NCBI RefSeq assembly: GCF_024979315.1
Contig: NZ_JANLCK010000003.1
Location: 1-64,000, forward strand
DNA from: Herbiconiux oxytropis
GTDB lineage: Bacteria; Actinomycetota; Actinomycetes; Actinomycetales; Microbacteriaceae
Direction: 5' to 3'
DNA length: 64,000 nucleotides
Under the pieces are notes generated by a model. The model did not search any database. It was not told where the DNA came from and saw only the letters and a program-made list of their open reading frames with translations. Shown here one piece after another: positions 10,644 through 18,542 of this stretch. Both the position numbers and the translations under genes were made by a program. The stretch's first letter is position 1; every line of letters begins with the position of its first letter.

Positions 10644-11228
10644 ATGACGGGGTGGGGTAGGCGGGTCGTGCTGGCGATGGCCGTGGGGGCGGCGGTGGCC
10701 CTCGGCGGCTGCACGGCCTCCGAGACGACGGAGGCGGAGACGACTGCGACGCCCACGCCCACGCCGACCAGCGACATCCGCACGCCGATCGACCGCGACG
10801 GCCCGTTGCCCGATGCGGTCGACGGGCCGGGAAGCCGCGCCGATCCGCTCGCTCTCGGCGAGACCATCAGCGTCGACCGCGTCGACATCGTGATCGACGC
10901 CTACGAGCCCGACGGCGACGCGATCGTGGAAGCCGCCGTGAACGACCCGCCGCCCCCGGCCTACCACTACGAGATCGTGACGTACTCGGTCACGAACACC
11001 CACACCGAGGAGCTCTACGTCGACCTCATCTCGGTGGGCCTCGTCACCGACGACGACGAGCGCATCGACGAGCGCGTCGCCACACTCACCGATGAGATGG
11101 CCGGCAGGATCCCTCCGGGCGAGACCCTCACCGGATCCCGCGCCTTCCTGGTGCCGGCCGGCGCCGAGGTGCTGATCGCCGTCACGCCGGGCGTCCCGAT
11201 CGATTCCGCCTACTACGTCGAGCCCTGA
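10644..11228 (+). CDS. Hypothetical lipoprotein
   Basis: A 194-residue exported protein. The signal peptide ends in the lipobox LGGC (Cys23), followed by a Thr/Pro-rich linker (about 26-45). The rest is a probable beta-sandwich with the pattern YEIVTYSVTNTHTEELYVD, reminiscent of DUF4352-like lipoprotein domains; that match is by eye only. The ATG at 10644 lies 6 nt after TAGCCT, so the gene is probably leaderless and monocistronic. Confidence 0.75.
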   Translation: MTGWGRRVVLAMAVGAAVALGGCTASETTEAETTATPTPTPTSDIRTPIDRDGPLPDAVDGPGSRADPLALGETISVDRVDIVIDAYEPDGDAIVEAAVNDPPPPAYHYEIVTYSVTNTHTEELYVDLISVGLVTDDDERIDERVATLTDEMAGRIPPGETLTGSRAFLVPAGAEVLIAVTPGVPIDSAYYVEP

Positions 11229-11291
11229 CGCCCGCCCGGGCCGATCGCGGTTCAGGGGCCCGGTGCCTGGGCGGGGGCCGGCGGTTCTGCG

Positions 11292-11837
11292 CTAGTCGCG
11301 GGCGTGGCGGCCGCGGCGGGGGGCCGGGGCGGCGTCGTCGAGGTCGTCGTCGGTCGAGACCGTCGTGTCCGGATCGGCGTCGACAGAGCGCAGGGTGACG
11401 TAGGAGTGCCCGGACGGGCCTCCGTTGGTCTCGACGTGCGACTTGAAGGCGCGGAGGGCCGCCCGCACGGCGCGATCGTCGGTGCCGAGGGCCGCGGCGG
11501 CGCGTTCGGCCGCCGTGCTCGGCTCCCAGGTGATCGAGAGTGTCACCGCGGTGCGGGTCTCCGAGGTCTCGCTGAAGGTCGCCTCGCCCGTGAATCGGAC
11601 GTCGCCCGTGATGGTGCGCCACCTCACGCGCTCCTCGGGGAGCTGCTCCACGACCTCGGCGTCGAAGCTGCGGGTGAGCCTGCCGATCGAGATCGTCCAG
11701 TGGCTGTAGATGTCGGCCGAGGTGGTGACCTCGCGCACCAGCGGGATGAACTGGGGGAACGACTCCACATCGAGCCACTGCTGGTACACAGCGGCGATCG
11801 GGGCCTGGACCGTGACGGTGTGCTGCGCGTCAGTCAT
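11292..11837 (-). CDS. SRPBCC (START-like) family protein
   Basis: A 181-residue protein. Residues 1 to about 145 form a polyketide-cyclase/START-like fold: it opens with TVTVQAPIAAVYQQWLDVESFPQF, typical of the family. A charged tail follows. Such proteins bind small hydrophobic ligands; none can be named here. The ATG at 11837 overlaps the end of the upstream lipoprotein gene by 8 nt, with AAAGG as ribosome site, so it is the last gene of the kinase operon starting at 13637. Confidence 0.82.
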   Translation of the reverse strand: MTDAQHTVTVQAPIAAVYQQWLDVESFPQFIPLVREVTTSADIYSHWTISIGRLTRSFDAEVVEQLPEERVRWRTITGDVRFTGEATFSETSETRTAVTLSITWEPSTAAERAAAALGTDDRAVRAALRAFKSHVETNGGPSGHSYVTLRSVDADPDTTVSTDDDLDDAAPAPRRGRHARD

Positions 11838-12399
11838 TCTTGCCTTTGCCCTTGTTCCCATTGCCGTTCCCGTTGCCGTTCCCGTTCCCATTCCCGTTGC
11901 CGTTGTTCCCGTTTCCGCTGTCGTCGTCCCCGCCGCCGTCGTCGCCCTCGTCGGGGTCGTCGGTGACGGGCTCGGGAACGGTCGGTTCAGGAGCGATGCT
12001 GGGCTCGACGGGCGTCTCGGGCTCGACGGGCGTCTCGGACTCGACGGGTGCCACCGGCTCGACAGGCGCCGCCGGTTGCACGGCGGCCTGCAGATCGGCC
12101 CGCACCGCGTCGATCGCGGCCTGGATGGAGGCCGTGCGGTCGGCGGGGATCGCACCGGAAGCCGATCCCTCCGTGAGCTGGGCCTGCAGGGAGTCGAGAG
12201 TGCCGAGTGCCCCGGCGGGATCCCCGGCGGCCGCCTGCTCGGCAGCCGTGACGACGCTCGACTGCAGCTGTTCGCTGGTGGCGGCGGCGATCCCGCTCGA
12301 GTCGGTGGCGCATCCGCTCAGACCGAGAACGGCGGCGAGAGCTGCGCCGAGGGCGAGCGTGACGGCCGCGCCGCGCACACGGGTCGAGACGGATGTCAC
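11830..12399 (-). CDS. Lipoprotein with Gly-Asn repeat tail
   Basis: About 189 residues. The signal peptide ends at lipobox LSGC (Cys30), a helical part follows (about 35-95), then repeated Pro-Val-Glu stretches, an acidic patch and a C-terminal tail of alternating Gly and Asn ending in lysines. The tail is encoded by short tandem repeats at roughly 11845-11925 and could vary by slippage. The GTG at 12399 overlaps the kinase stop (GTGA) and has GGAGG upstream. Its pairing with a membrane Ser/Thr kinase suggests a role at the envelope, but the function is unknown. Confidence 0.8.
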   Translation of the reverse strand: MTSVSTRVRGAAVTLALGAALAAVLGLSGCATDSSGIAAATSEQLQSSVVTAAEQAAAGDPAGALGTLDSLQAQLTEGSASGAIPADRTASIQAAIDAVRADLQAAVQPAAPVEPVAPVESETPVEPETPVEPSIAPEPTVPEPVTDDPDEGDDGGGDDDSGNGNNGNGNGNGNGNGNGNGNKGKGKND

Positions 12400-13637
12400 G
12401 GGCTCACCGCCTCCAGAAGATCGTTCATGTGGGTGCCGAGCGGCTCCTCGAGCGTGGGCAGGGTCGGCACGTCGTCCGGGCTCGCGGCACCGACCGACCA
12501 CAGGAGGACGCCCACGATGACGGCCACGACGACCACCGCGAGGACGGCGACGACGAGGAGCCACCGCGGAGGTCCCGACTGCGCGGCGAGGGACGCGACC
12601 GGAACCGGCGGCTCCGGATGCGACGCGTCGAGTCTCGCGGTGGCCGCGGTCGCCTCGGTGGCCTGCGCCGAAGTCGCAGCATCCACCGAAGTCGCAGCAC
12701 CCGCCGACACCGCAGCACCCGCCGACACCGCCGCATCCGCCTCCGGCATCCGCTCGGTCGGCAGCTCGAGCTGCGCTGTCGCATCGAGCGGGCTGGGCTC
12801 GCCGAGGTGGCGGGCGGCGACGACCACCTCGAGCGCCGAAGGGCGCTCGGCCGGGTCGCGAGCGGTCATGGCGGTCAAGAGCGATCGCCACGAGTACCCG
12901 TACGATCCAGGGATCTCGGGATCCCGCGTCAGGCGGGCGAGCGCGGCTTCGTGCGTGCCGGTCTGGGGGAACGCCCGCTGCCCGGTGAGGGCCTCGACGA
13001 GCACGAGCCCGAGTGCGTAGATGTCGGATGCGGGAGCCGGTTCGGCCCCCTGCACCTGCTCGGGGCTGAGGTAGGCGGCTGTGCCGATGAGCGTGCCCGG
13101 CGTGGTGAGCCTGGTGGAGTCGATGAGGTAGGCGATGCCGAAATCCGCGAGCTTGGCGCGGTATCGCTCGCCGGGCACGTGCGACCGTCGCAGGAGGATG
13201 TTCGAGGGCTTGATGTCGCGGTGCACCACCCCGGCGCCGTGCACCACGTGCAGCGCCTCGGCGAGGTCGCGGGCCATCACGGCCGCCTCCTCGGGCGTCA
13301 AGGGGCCCTCCACGATGCGATCCCGGAGAGTCGGTCCCTCGACGTGCTCCATGACGAGATAGTTCGGCTCGGTCTCGCCGATGCGGGCGTCGAACAGCGT
13401 CACGAGGGAGGAGTGGTTGAGACTCGCGAGCAGGCGCGTCTCCGAGGTGGTACGGGCCACCTCGGCGGCGGAGTCGCGGAAGATCTTCACCGCGACCGTG
13501 CGCCCGAGCGTCTCATCGCGAGCCCGGTAGACCACGCCCATGCCGCCGGATCCGATCCGCGAATCGAGCAGGTAGCGGCCGTCGAGGAGCTCGCCGGTGC
13601 TCGGCGAGCTCTCGGGCACGACGCCGGGCAGGGTCAC
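12396..13637 (-). CDS. Membrane serine/threonine protein kinase
   Basis: A 413-residue Hanks-type kinase. It shows the glycine loop GSGGMG (29-34), Lys51, the catalytic loop HRDIKPSN (139-146) and DFG (165-167), then activation and P+1 segments. After the kinase domain (to about 270) comes an Ala-rich juxtamembrane linker containing short repeats, a transmembrane helix (about 358-380), and an external tail of only about 30 residues without PASTA repeats. It therefore differs from PknB. It heads a four-gene group with a lipoprotein and an SRPBCC protein. Confidence 0.92.
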   Translation of the reverse strand: MTLPGVVPESSPSTGELLDGRYLLDSRIGSGGMGVVYRARDETLGRTVAVKIFRDSAAEVARTTSETRLLASLNHSSLVTLFDARIGETEPNYLVMEHVEGPTLRDRIVEGPLTPEEAAVMARDLAEALHVVHGAGVVHRDIKPSNILLRRSHVPGERYRAKLADFGIAYLIDSTRLTTPGTLIGTAAYLSPEQVQGAEPAPASDIYALGLVLVEALTGQRAFPQTGTHEAALARLTRDPEIPGSYGYSWRSLLTAMTARDPAERPSALEVVVAARHLGEPSPLDATAQLELPTERMPEADAAVSAGAAVSAGAATSVDAATSAQATEATAATARLDASHPEPPVPVASLAAQSGPPRWLLVVAVLAVVVVAVIVGVLLWSVGAASPDDVPTLPTLEEPLGTHMNDLLEAVSP

Positions 13638-13642
13638 GGCTC

Positions 13643-13903
13643 TCAGACCAGCGGGTCGTTGGTGTCGCGGGTGCTGCGGGTGACCTGCTCGCCGCTGGCC
13701 GGGTCGACGGCGGTGCGGGTGGTCGCCGTCGACTGGCGGCGACGGAGCATGAGCACGAGGCTGATCAGGAACACCACGACGCCGGCGCCCATGAGGATGT
13801 AACCGATGAGGGCGAGATCGATGACCCCGCCGAGGTCGACGTTGACTGCGAACGCCAGAATGGCTCCGATCACGAAAAGCGCGATCCCGGTTCCGATACC
13901 CAT
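13643..13903 (-). CDS. DUF6458 family small membrane protein
   Basis: About 86 residues. Two transmembrane helices (about 4-22 and 32-52) are followed by a basic and then polar tail. The opening MGIGTGIALFVIGAILAFAV matches the DUF6458 pattern common in Microbacteriaceae and relatives. I chose the ATG at 13903 because AGAGG lies just upstream and family members start there; a longer reading to 13957 exists. Its function is unknown. It lies 5 nt upstream of the kinase gene on the same strand. Confidence 0.8.
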   Translation of the reverse strand: MGIGTGIALFVIGAILAFAVNVDLGGVIDLALIGYILMGAGVVVFLISLVLMLRRRQSTATTRTAVDPASGEQVTRSTRDTNDPLV

Positions 13904-14001
13904 GATGATCCTCTCCGGGGTGAACGTCTCACCGCCGTGGCCGGCGCGGTCTGACAATCGGCTGATGATCAGTTCCCGGCCGTGCCGTCTCCGCTCATGC
14001 C

Positions 14002-14031
14002 TACCATGATTGAGTCAAGAACGATTGAGTC
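14002..14031. promoter_or_regulatory. Probable ArsR operator
   Basis: ATTGAGTC occurs twice, at 14009-14016 and 14024-14031. Across them reads TCAA-N6-TTGA, the form of inverted repeat bound by ArsR/SmtB proteins. A TACCAT -10 candidate (14002-14007) lies immediately upstream, so a bound repressor would cover the start of transcription of the arsR-arsC fusion gene. Confidence 0.6.
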
Positions 14032-14051
14032 GATTCCGGACGGGAGCCGCC

Positions 14052-14714
14052 ATGAGTGAGCTGAAACGCAGAGTCGCGGTCTTCGCCGCGCTCGCCGACC
14101 CCTCCCGGCTGCAGATCATCGACCTGCTCACGCTCGGAGATCTCGCGCCGTCCGAGATCGAGCTGCTGCTCGGCCTCAGGTCGAACCTCGTGGCCCACCA
14201 CCTCCGCGTGCTGGAGGAGGCGCAGATCGTCTCCCGCACCCGGTCGGAATCGGACAAGCGGCGCAGCTACCTCTCCCTGCAGCCGGAGGTGTTCGACACC
14301 CTCACGCCCGTCCACGTCGCCGTCCCGAAGCGGGTGGTGTTCGTGTGCACCGCGAATTCCGCGCGCTCCCAGCTCGCCGAGACCATCTGGCGCGAAGCCA
14401 GCGAGATTCCGGCCGCCTCGGCGGGAACGCATCCGGGGGCGGCGGTCAATCCGGGTGCGGTCGCTGTCGCCGAGCGTCACGGGCTCCGGATCGACCGGCA
14501 CGCGCGGCCGCTCGCCGTGGAGGAGGTGCTGCTCGAGCGCGACCTCGTCGTGACCGTCTGCGACAGCGCCCACGAGCGCATGACGGGCCGCGACGACCTG
14601 CACTGGTCGATCCCGGACCCGGCCCGCTCCGGCACCCCGGAGGCCTTCGAGCGCGCCTTCGACCTCATCAGCCGGCGCATCCGGGCTCTGACATCCCGGC
14701 TCCGCTCGGTCTGA
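14052..14714 (+). CDS. ArsR-ArsC fusion (regulator plus phosphatase-fold reductase)
   Basis: A 220-residue fusion. Residues 1 to about 85 form an ArsR winged helix (LADPSRLQIIDLL; LRSNLVAHHLRVLEEAQIV). Residues about 94-220 are a low-molecular-weight phosphatase / arsenate-reductase domain with a CX5R P-loop at Cys99-Arg105 (CTANSAR) and a DP acid motif at 189-190. The chosen ATG has GGGAG upstream; a TTG at 14010 falls in the operator and is rejected. A single protein would sense and reduce arsenate, or act as a phosphatase. No arsenite pump is adjacent. Confidence 0.88.
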   Translation: MSELKRRVAVFAALADPSRLQIIDLLTLGDLAPSEIELLLGLRSNLVAHHLRVLEEAQIVSRTRSESDKRRSYLSLQPEVFDTLTPVHVAVPKRVVFVCTANSARSQLAETIWREASEIPAASAGTHPGAAVNPGAVAVAERHGLRIDRHARPLAVEEVLLERDLVVTVCDSAHERMTGRDDLHWSIPDPARSGTPEAFERAFDLISRRIRALTSRLRSV

Positions 14715-14747
14715 CTCCGGGGGAGCGTGGCGCCGGGCTGCGTCGGC

Positions 14748-15680
14748 TCAGGCGGGGTCGGGGAACCTCTCCCGCAGGAGCGCCGCGGTCTCGCCGACGA
14801 GCTCGATGCCGGCGGCGGGGGATGCGGAGGCGGGGATGAGTGTGAACTCACGCGCCCCTGCCTCCACGTACGGTGCGAGGAAGTCGGCGACATCCGCCGG
14901 TGTTCCCGACGCGGTCACCCACTGGAACTTCTCGTAGGGGAGCCGGTAGAGGTCGAACATCCGTGCGGCGATGTGCTCGCGGGCCGCATCGCGATCCGGA
15001 TCGAGCCCTACCCACGACGTGAAGCCCATGCGGGCAGGGGCCTGACGTCCGGCCTCGGCGGACGCCGCCGCGATGGCGTCGACGGTGGCCCCGAAGCGGC
15101 GGGCGGAGCAGAAGATGCCGAGCCAGCCGTCGCCGAAGCGCACGGTGCGCTGCACGGCTGCGTCGCCTTTTCCGCCGATCAGCATCGGGATGCGAGGGTC
15201 GGGGCTCGGCAGGATCTGCGCCTGATCGAGCTCGAAGAACTCTCCCGTGTGGTCGATGACGTCTCCCCGCAGGAGCCGCTGCACCAGGTCGAGCGCCTCG
15301 TCGAGCCGGCGACCCCGGGTGCGCGGGTCGACCCCGGCGTTGAAGACCTCACGACGATCCTCGCCGGCCACGCCGACGCCGAGCGTGAGCCGGCCTGGAG
15401 CGAGCTCGGCGAGAGTGGCGAGCGCCCTCGCGGTGGGCATGGGATGCCGGAGCCCCAGCAGGTACACGCCGATCTGCAGGCGCACCGAGGGGTGGGAGCC
15501 GAGCAGCACGGCCGACGAGATCAGGCCGTCGAAGCCCGATCCGCCATGGAAGCCCAGGTGATCCCCGGTCGACACGAAGTCGACGCCGCTCGTCTCGACC
15601 AGGTCGAGGAGTCGCCGCCGTTCGCCGAAATCGGAGAACACCCCGGGATCGTTGATCCCCACACCGACCGTGATTGCCAT
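14748..15680 (-). CDS. LLM-class flavin-dependent oxidoreductase
   Basis: A 310-residue member of the bacterial luciferase / F420-dependent oxidoreductase superfamily, recognisable from the TIM-barrel pattern VSTGDHLGF, LAELAPGRLTLGVGVAG and PMLIGGKGDAAV. These enzymes use FMN or F420; the cofactor cannot be assigned by eye. Its own leaderless-type promoter (TAGAAT 6 nt before the ATG) separates it from the long operon upstream, although the chemistry suggests it may act on the same kind of substrate. Confidence 0.85.
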   Translation of the reverse strand: MAITVGVGINDPGVFSDFGERRRLLDLVETSGVDFVSTGDHLGFHGGSGFDGLISSAVLLGSHPSVRLQIGVYLLGLRHPMPTARALATLAELAPGRLTLGVGVAGEDRREVFNAGVDPRTRGRRLDEALDLVQRLLRGDVIDHTGEFFELDQAQILPSPDPRIPMLIGGKGDAAVQRTVRFGDGWLGIFCSARRFGATVDAIAAASAEAGRQAPARMGFTSWVGLDPDRDAAREHIAARMFDLYRLPYEKFQWVTASGTPADVADFLAPYVEAGAREFTLIPASASPAAGIELVGETAALLRERFPDPA

Positions 15681-15728
15681 GGCTGGATTCTAGAAGACCG
15701 ACGCCGGCGTGCCACCCGGAGGCGGCCT

Positions 15729-16952
15729 TCACGCCGACTTCTCGCTGACCGCGACCGGCCCGGCGAGCACCCCCAGTTCCTCCGCGGCGATGATCCGGTA
15801 GGCCCCGTCACGCACCTGCGGGCTCCGATGACCCGCCGCCTGGCTCAGGTCGCGGTAGAGCTGGGCGAAGCGCTCGCCGTCGCGCAGAGCGCTCGAGCCG
15901 ATCGAGCGGGCGAGCTCCTGCTCCACGGCCTCCCACGACTGCAGATGCGCCTCCCGGGCCAGGGCGGCGAGACGGAAGTCGTCGGCGAACAGGAACGGCC
16001 GCGTGCCGGCTGCGTTCTCCCCCGCGAGGCGCATCCACTCCGAGGCCGTGTGCAGCACGGTCGCCCTGGCTGCTCCGATCCGCACCATGGCCGCGCCGTA
16101 CCAGCGCTGGTAGTCGGGGTCGGTGAGCCTCGGCTGGATGGGCGGCAGCGGTGTGCCACGCAGCCGCATCTGCTCGCCGAACTCGTCGAGCGCCGCGAAG
16201 GCACCGCCCACGGCCAGTCCGCCGAGCGTGAGGGTGAGCACGCTCATGGCGCGCCCCGCGTAGAGCGGGTTGCCGTGCAGCGCGAAGCCCGGGGTGCCCG
16301 ACTCCGCGGGGTAATCGTTGATCTCCACCCCCGGGAGCAGGTACGGCTCGGGGATCACGCCGCCGTCGAAGCGGATGCTGTTCGAGCCCGTGCCCCGCAG
16401 CCCGAGGGTCGCCCCCCAGTCGTCGAGCACCGTGAAGACCGCCCGCGGAGCCACGAACGTGCCTCCCCCGAGCCCCTCACCGGATTCCCCGACGAGCTTC
16501 GCCTGTCCGAGGTAGTAGGTGGAGTACGGCGATCCGGAGCAGTACGCCACGGTGCCCTCGAGCCGCCAGCCGCCTTCGACCCGCGTCGCGACGATCGATG
16601 GCGCGGCCGTGGCGGGTGCCCGGAAGTCGCCGCCGCCGAACACCTCGTCCTGCACCTCCTCCGGGAACATGGTGGCCACCTGCAGCGCGTGACTCGCCGA
16701 CAGCGTCCAGCACCATGCCGCCGCCATGTCACCACGGGCGAGCTCGGCAACCACCTCCACGAAGGTCGCGACGGAGACCTCGAGCCCGCCGTACCGCCGC
16801 GGGATGAACATGTCGTAGAAGCGCGCGTCGAGGAACGCCTGGTGCAGCTCGGGCGAGAAGTGCGTGCGCCGCTCCGTCTCGGGGGCCTCGGCCTTCAGCT
16901 GCGCGCGCAGGCTGCGGGCGGCGTCGACGAGTTCCGCTGGTGGGGGAGTCAT
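15729..16952 (-). CDS. Acyl-CoA-dehydrogenase-fold flavoprotein, copy 1
   Basis: A 407-residue protein with the N-terminal helical, middle beta and C-terminal helical layout of the acyl-CoA dehydrogenase superfamily. The absence of the usual C-terminal catalytic Glu region and the motif VLDDWG in the middle domain resemble flavin-dependent monooxygenases (HsaA/DszC-like, group D) more than true dehydrogenases. It would then need a flavin reductase, and none is seen nearby. It is the last gene of the eight-gene operon, overlapping the FAD oxidase by 4 nt. Confidence 0.82.
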   Translation of the reverse strand: MTPPPAELVDAARSLRAQLKAEAPETERRTHFSPELHQAFLDARFYDMFIPRRYGGLEVSVATFVEVVAELARGDMAAAWCWTLSASHALQVATMFPEEVQDEVFGGGDFRAPATAAPSIVATRVEGGWRLEGTVAYCSGSPYSTYYLGQAKLVGESGEGLGGGTFVAPRAVFTVLDDWGATLGLRGTGSNSIRFDGGVIPEPYLLPGVEINDYPAESGTPGFALHGNPLYAGRAMSVLTLTLGGLAVGGAFAALDEFGEQMRLRGTPLPPIQPRLTDPDYQRWYGAAMVRIGAARATVLHTASEWMRLAGENAAGTRPFLFADDFRLAALAREAHLQSWEAVEQELARSIGSSALRDGERFAQLYRDLSQAAGHRSPQVRDGAYRIIAAEELGVLAGPVAVSEKSA

Positions 16953-18511
16953 CGGTCGCGCCGCCCTGCCGGCCAGATGCCGTGCCGCCCCGGGGAGAGG
17001 ATGCCGTTGGGGTCGACGGCGTCCTTGATCCGCTCCACGAAACGGCGGTAGGCGTGGTCGCCGAAGGAGTACTGCTCCGAGGCCAGGTCCATGAAGTCGA
17101 TGTGGGCGCGGTACTCGCCGTAACCGAGCGCCGCCGTCTCCGTGATCATCGAGCGCACGACCTCGTAGGCCTGGGTCACGCTCGCCGGGTCGGTCGTGTC
17201 CATGTTGACCCCCGAGACGATGATGCAGCTGCGGTCGTTGATGGGGATGAGGCCGCCGGTGAAGTTCCGCCCGGTCCGCGTCTCCACGATGCCCTTCAGC
17301 AGGCTCACGACGGCGGTGACCTCGGCGCCGATCAGCGGCACGACGGGGCTGAAGCCGATGTGCCCGACCCCCTCGGGGATCGTGTCGAGCATCTCCAGGG
17401 TCGGGATGCCGGCCTGGATCTTGTCGGTGAAGTGCGTGATCTCATCCCACTCGTGCCGGAGGAAGGTGCGCTCGTGCTGCACCTGAGAGCCCTCGATCGC
17501 CGCCCACGCCCGGCTGATCCGATCCACCCCGTGCTGCACCACGGGGGAGTCGCCCCAGAGCGCCGTGCGCACGCCCCATCTCCCCACACCGGATTCGTCG
17601 GCGATGCGCTGCAGCTCCTCCTCGGGCATCGCGGCCTCCGCGCCGCGGAATTCCCCGAGCAGCTCGGGGAAGTGCGTCGAGAGGGTGATCGTGTTCTGGA
17701 TGACGGGCACACCCCGCACGATTCCGTCGAGCCGGAGGTCGCGCAGGATGTCGATCGCCTGACCGAGCTGCTCCTCGCGCGGCACGGTGAGGAACAGCGG
17801 CGCGTACGCCTCCGGGCGCCGCATGAGCCAGTAGCCCATGCGGGTGACGATGCCGAAGTTCGACTGGATGAACAGCGGGTCGAGCACGGGGCCGAGGCCC
17901 CGCTTGTAGACGTGCCACGACTTGCTCTCCGGCACCGCCCCCATGCCCGTGCGCAGCAGCGAACCGTCGGCGAGCACGACCTCCATGCCCGTGGGCGCCT
18001 GGAAGTCGGCGCCGAGCGGCAGGTAGGTGCCGCCCGAGTCGAGGGAGTTGCCCACCACCGATCCCCAGCCGATGTCGGGCACCGACACGAGCAGGTCCTC
18101 GTTGCCGGACTCCTTCAGTGCGGCGTGCAGATCCATCCAGCGCACCCCGGGCTCGACCACGGCGTAGGCCAGCTCCCGGTTGATCTCGAGCACCCGGTTC
18201 ATGCCCCGGAGGCTGATCAGCACCGAGCCGCGCACCCTCGGCGACGGCCCGCCGTACCCGTTGTTGCGGCCCTGCGAGTGGGTCCACAGCGGCACGCCGA
18301 GCTCGTTCGCGATGCGCACGATGCCCTGCACCTCCTCGGTGGTGGTGGGCAGCAGCACGGCGGAGGAGTCGTAGGTGCGGTCGTCGTGGTGCCAGTACGG
18401 ATCGCGGTACTGGTCGCGGCCTGCTTCATCGACCAGCACGCGCTCCGTGCCGAGCAGCTCCGTGAAGCGGGTGAGGGCCTCCTCGGGCAGGGTGAAGGCG
18501 GGTGAATCCAT
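16949..18511 (-). CDS. FAD-linked oxidase, vanillyl-alcohol/4-cresol oxidase type
   Basis: A 520-residue flavoprotein resembling eugenol oxidase, vanillyl-alcohol oxidase and the flavoprotein of 4-cresol dehydrogenase. It shows the FAD loop SQGRNNGYGG (79-88), GWGSVVGNSLD, and the C-terminal DPNGILSPGRHGIW. Family members oxidise para-substituted phenols. By eye the position that carries the FAD-linking His in eugenol oxidase is Arg427 here (NDRSC), so FAD may be bound non-covalently. Start ATG 18511 has GAGGAG upstream. It lies within the catabolic operon, 31 nt after acyl-CoA-dehydrogenase-fold copy 2. Confidence 0.85.
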   Translation of the reverse strand: MDSPAFTLPEEALTRFTELLGTERVLVDEAGRDQYRDPYWHHDDRTYDSSAVLLPTTTEEVQGIVRIANELGVPLWTHSQGRNNGYGGPSPRVRGSVLISLRGMNRVLEINRELAYAVVEPGVRWMDLHAALKESGNEDLLVSVPDIGWGSVVGNSLDSGGTYLPLGADFQAPTGMEVVLADGSLLRTGMGAVPESKSWHVYKRGLGPVLDPLFIQSNFGIVTRMGYWLMRRPEAYAPLFLTVPREEQLGQAIDILRDLRLDGIVRGVPVIQNTITLSTHFPELLGEFRGAEAAMPEEELQRIADESGVGRWGVRTALWGDSPVVQHGVDRISRAWAAIEGSQVQHERTFLRHEWDEITHFTDKIQAGIPTLEMLDTIPEGVGHIGFSPVVPLIGAEVTAVVSLLKGIVETRTGRNFTGGLIPINDRSCIIVSGVNMDTTDPASVTQAYEVVRSMITETAALGYGEYRAHIDFMDLASEQYSFGDHAYRRFVERIKDAVDPNGILSPGRHGIWPAGRRDR

Positions 18512-18542
18512 CAGTGGTCTCCTCGTGGTTTTCGGGTCAGGA

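Noticed and set aside
14727-17051. 774-codon plus-strand open frame
   Set aside because: It lies opposite the LLM oxidoreductase and acyl-CoA-dehydrogenase-fold genes, and its composition is that of a reverse-complement frame.
16940-18505. 521-codon plus-strand open frame opposite the FAD oxidase
   Set aside because: It is antisense to a gene with clear family motifs, is rich in His/Arg/Val as is typical of high-GC shadow frames, and has no ribosome site.
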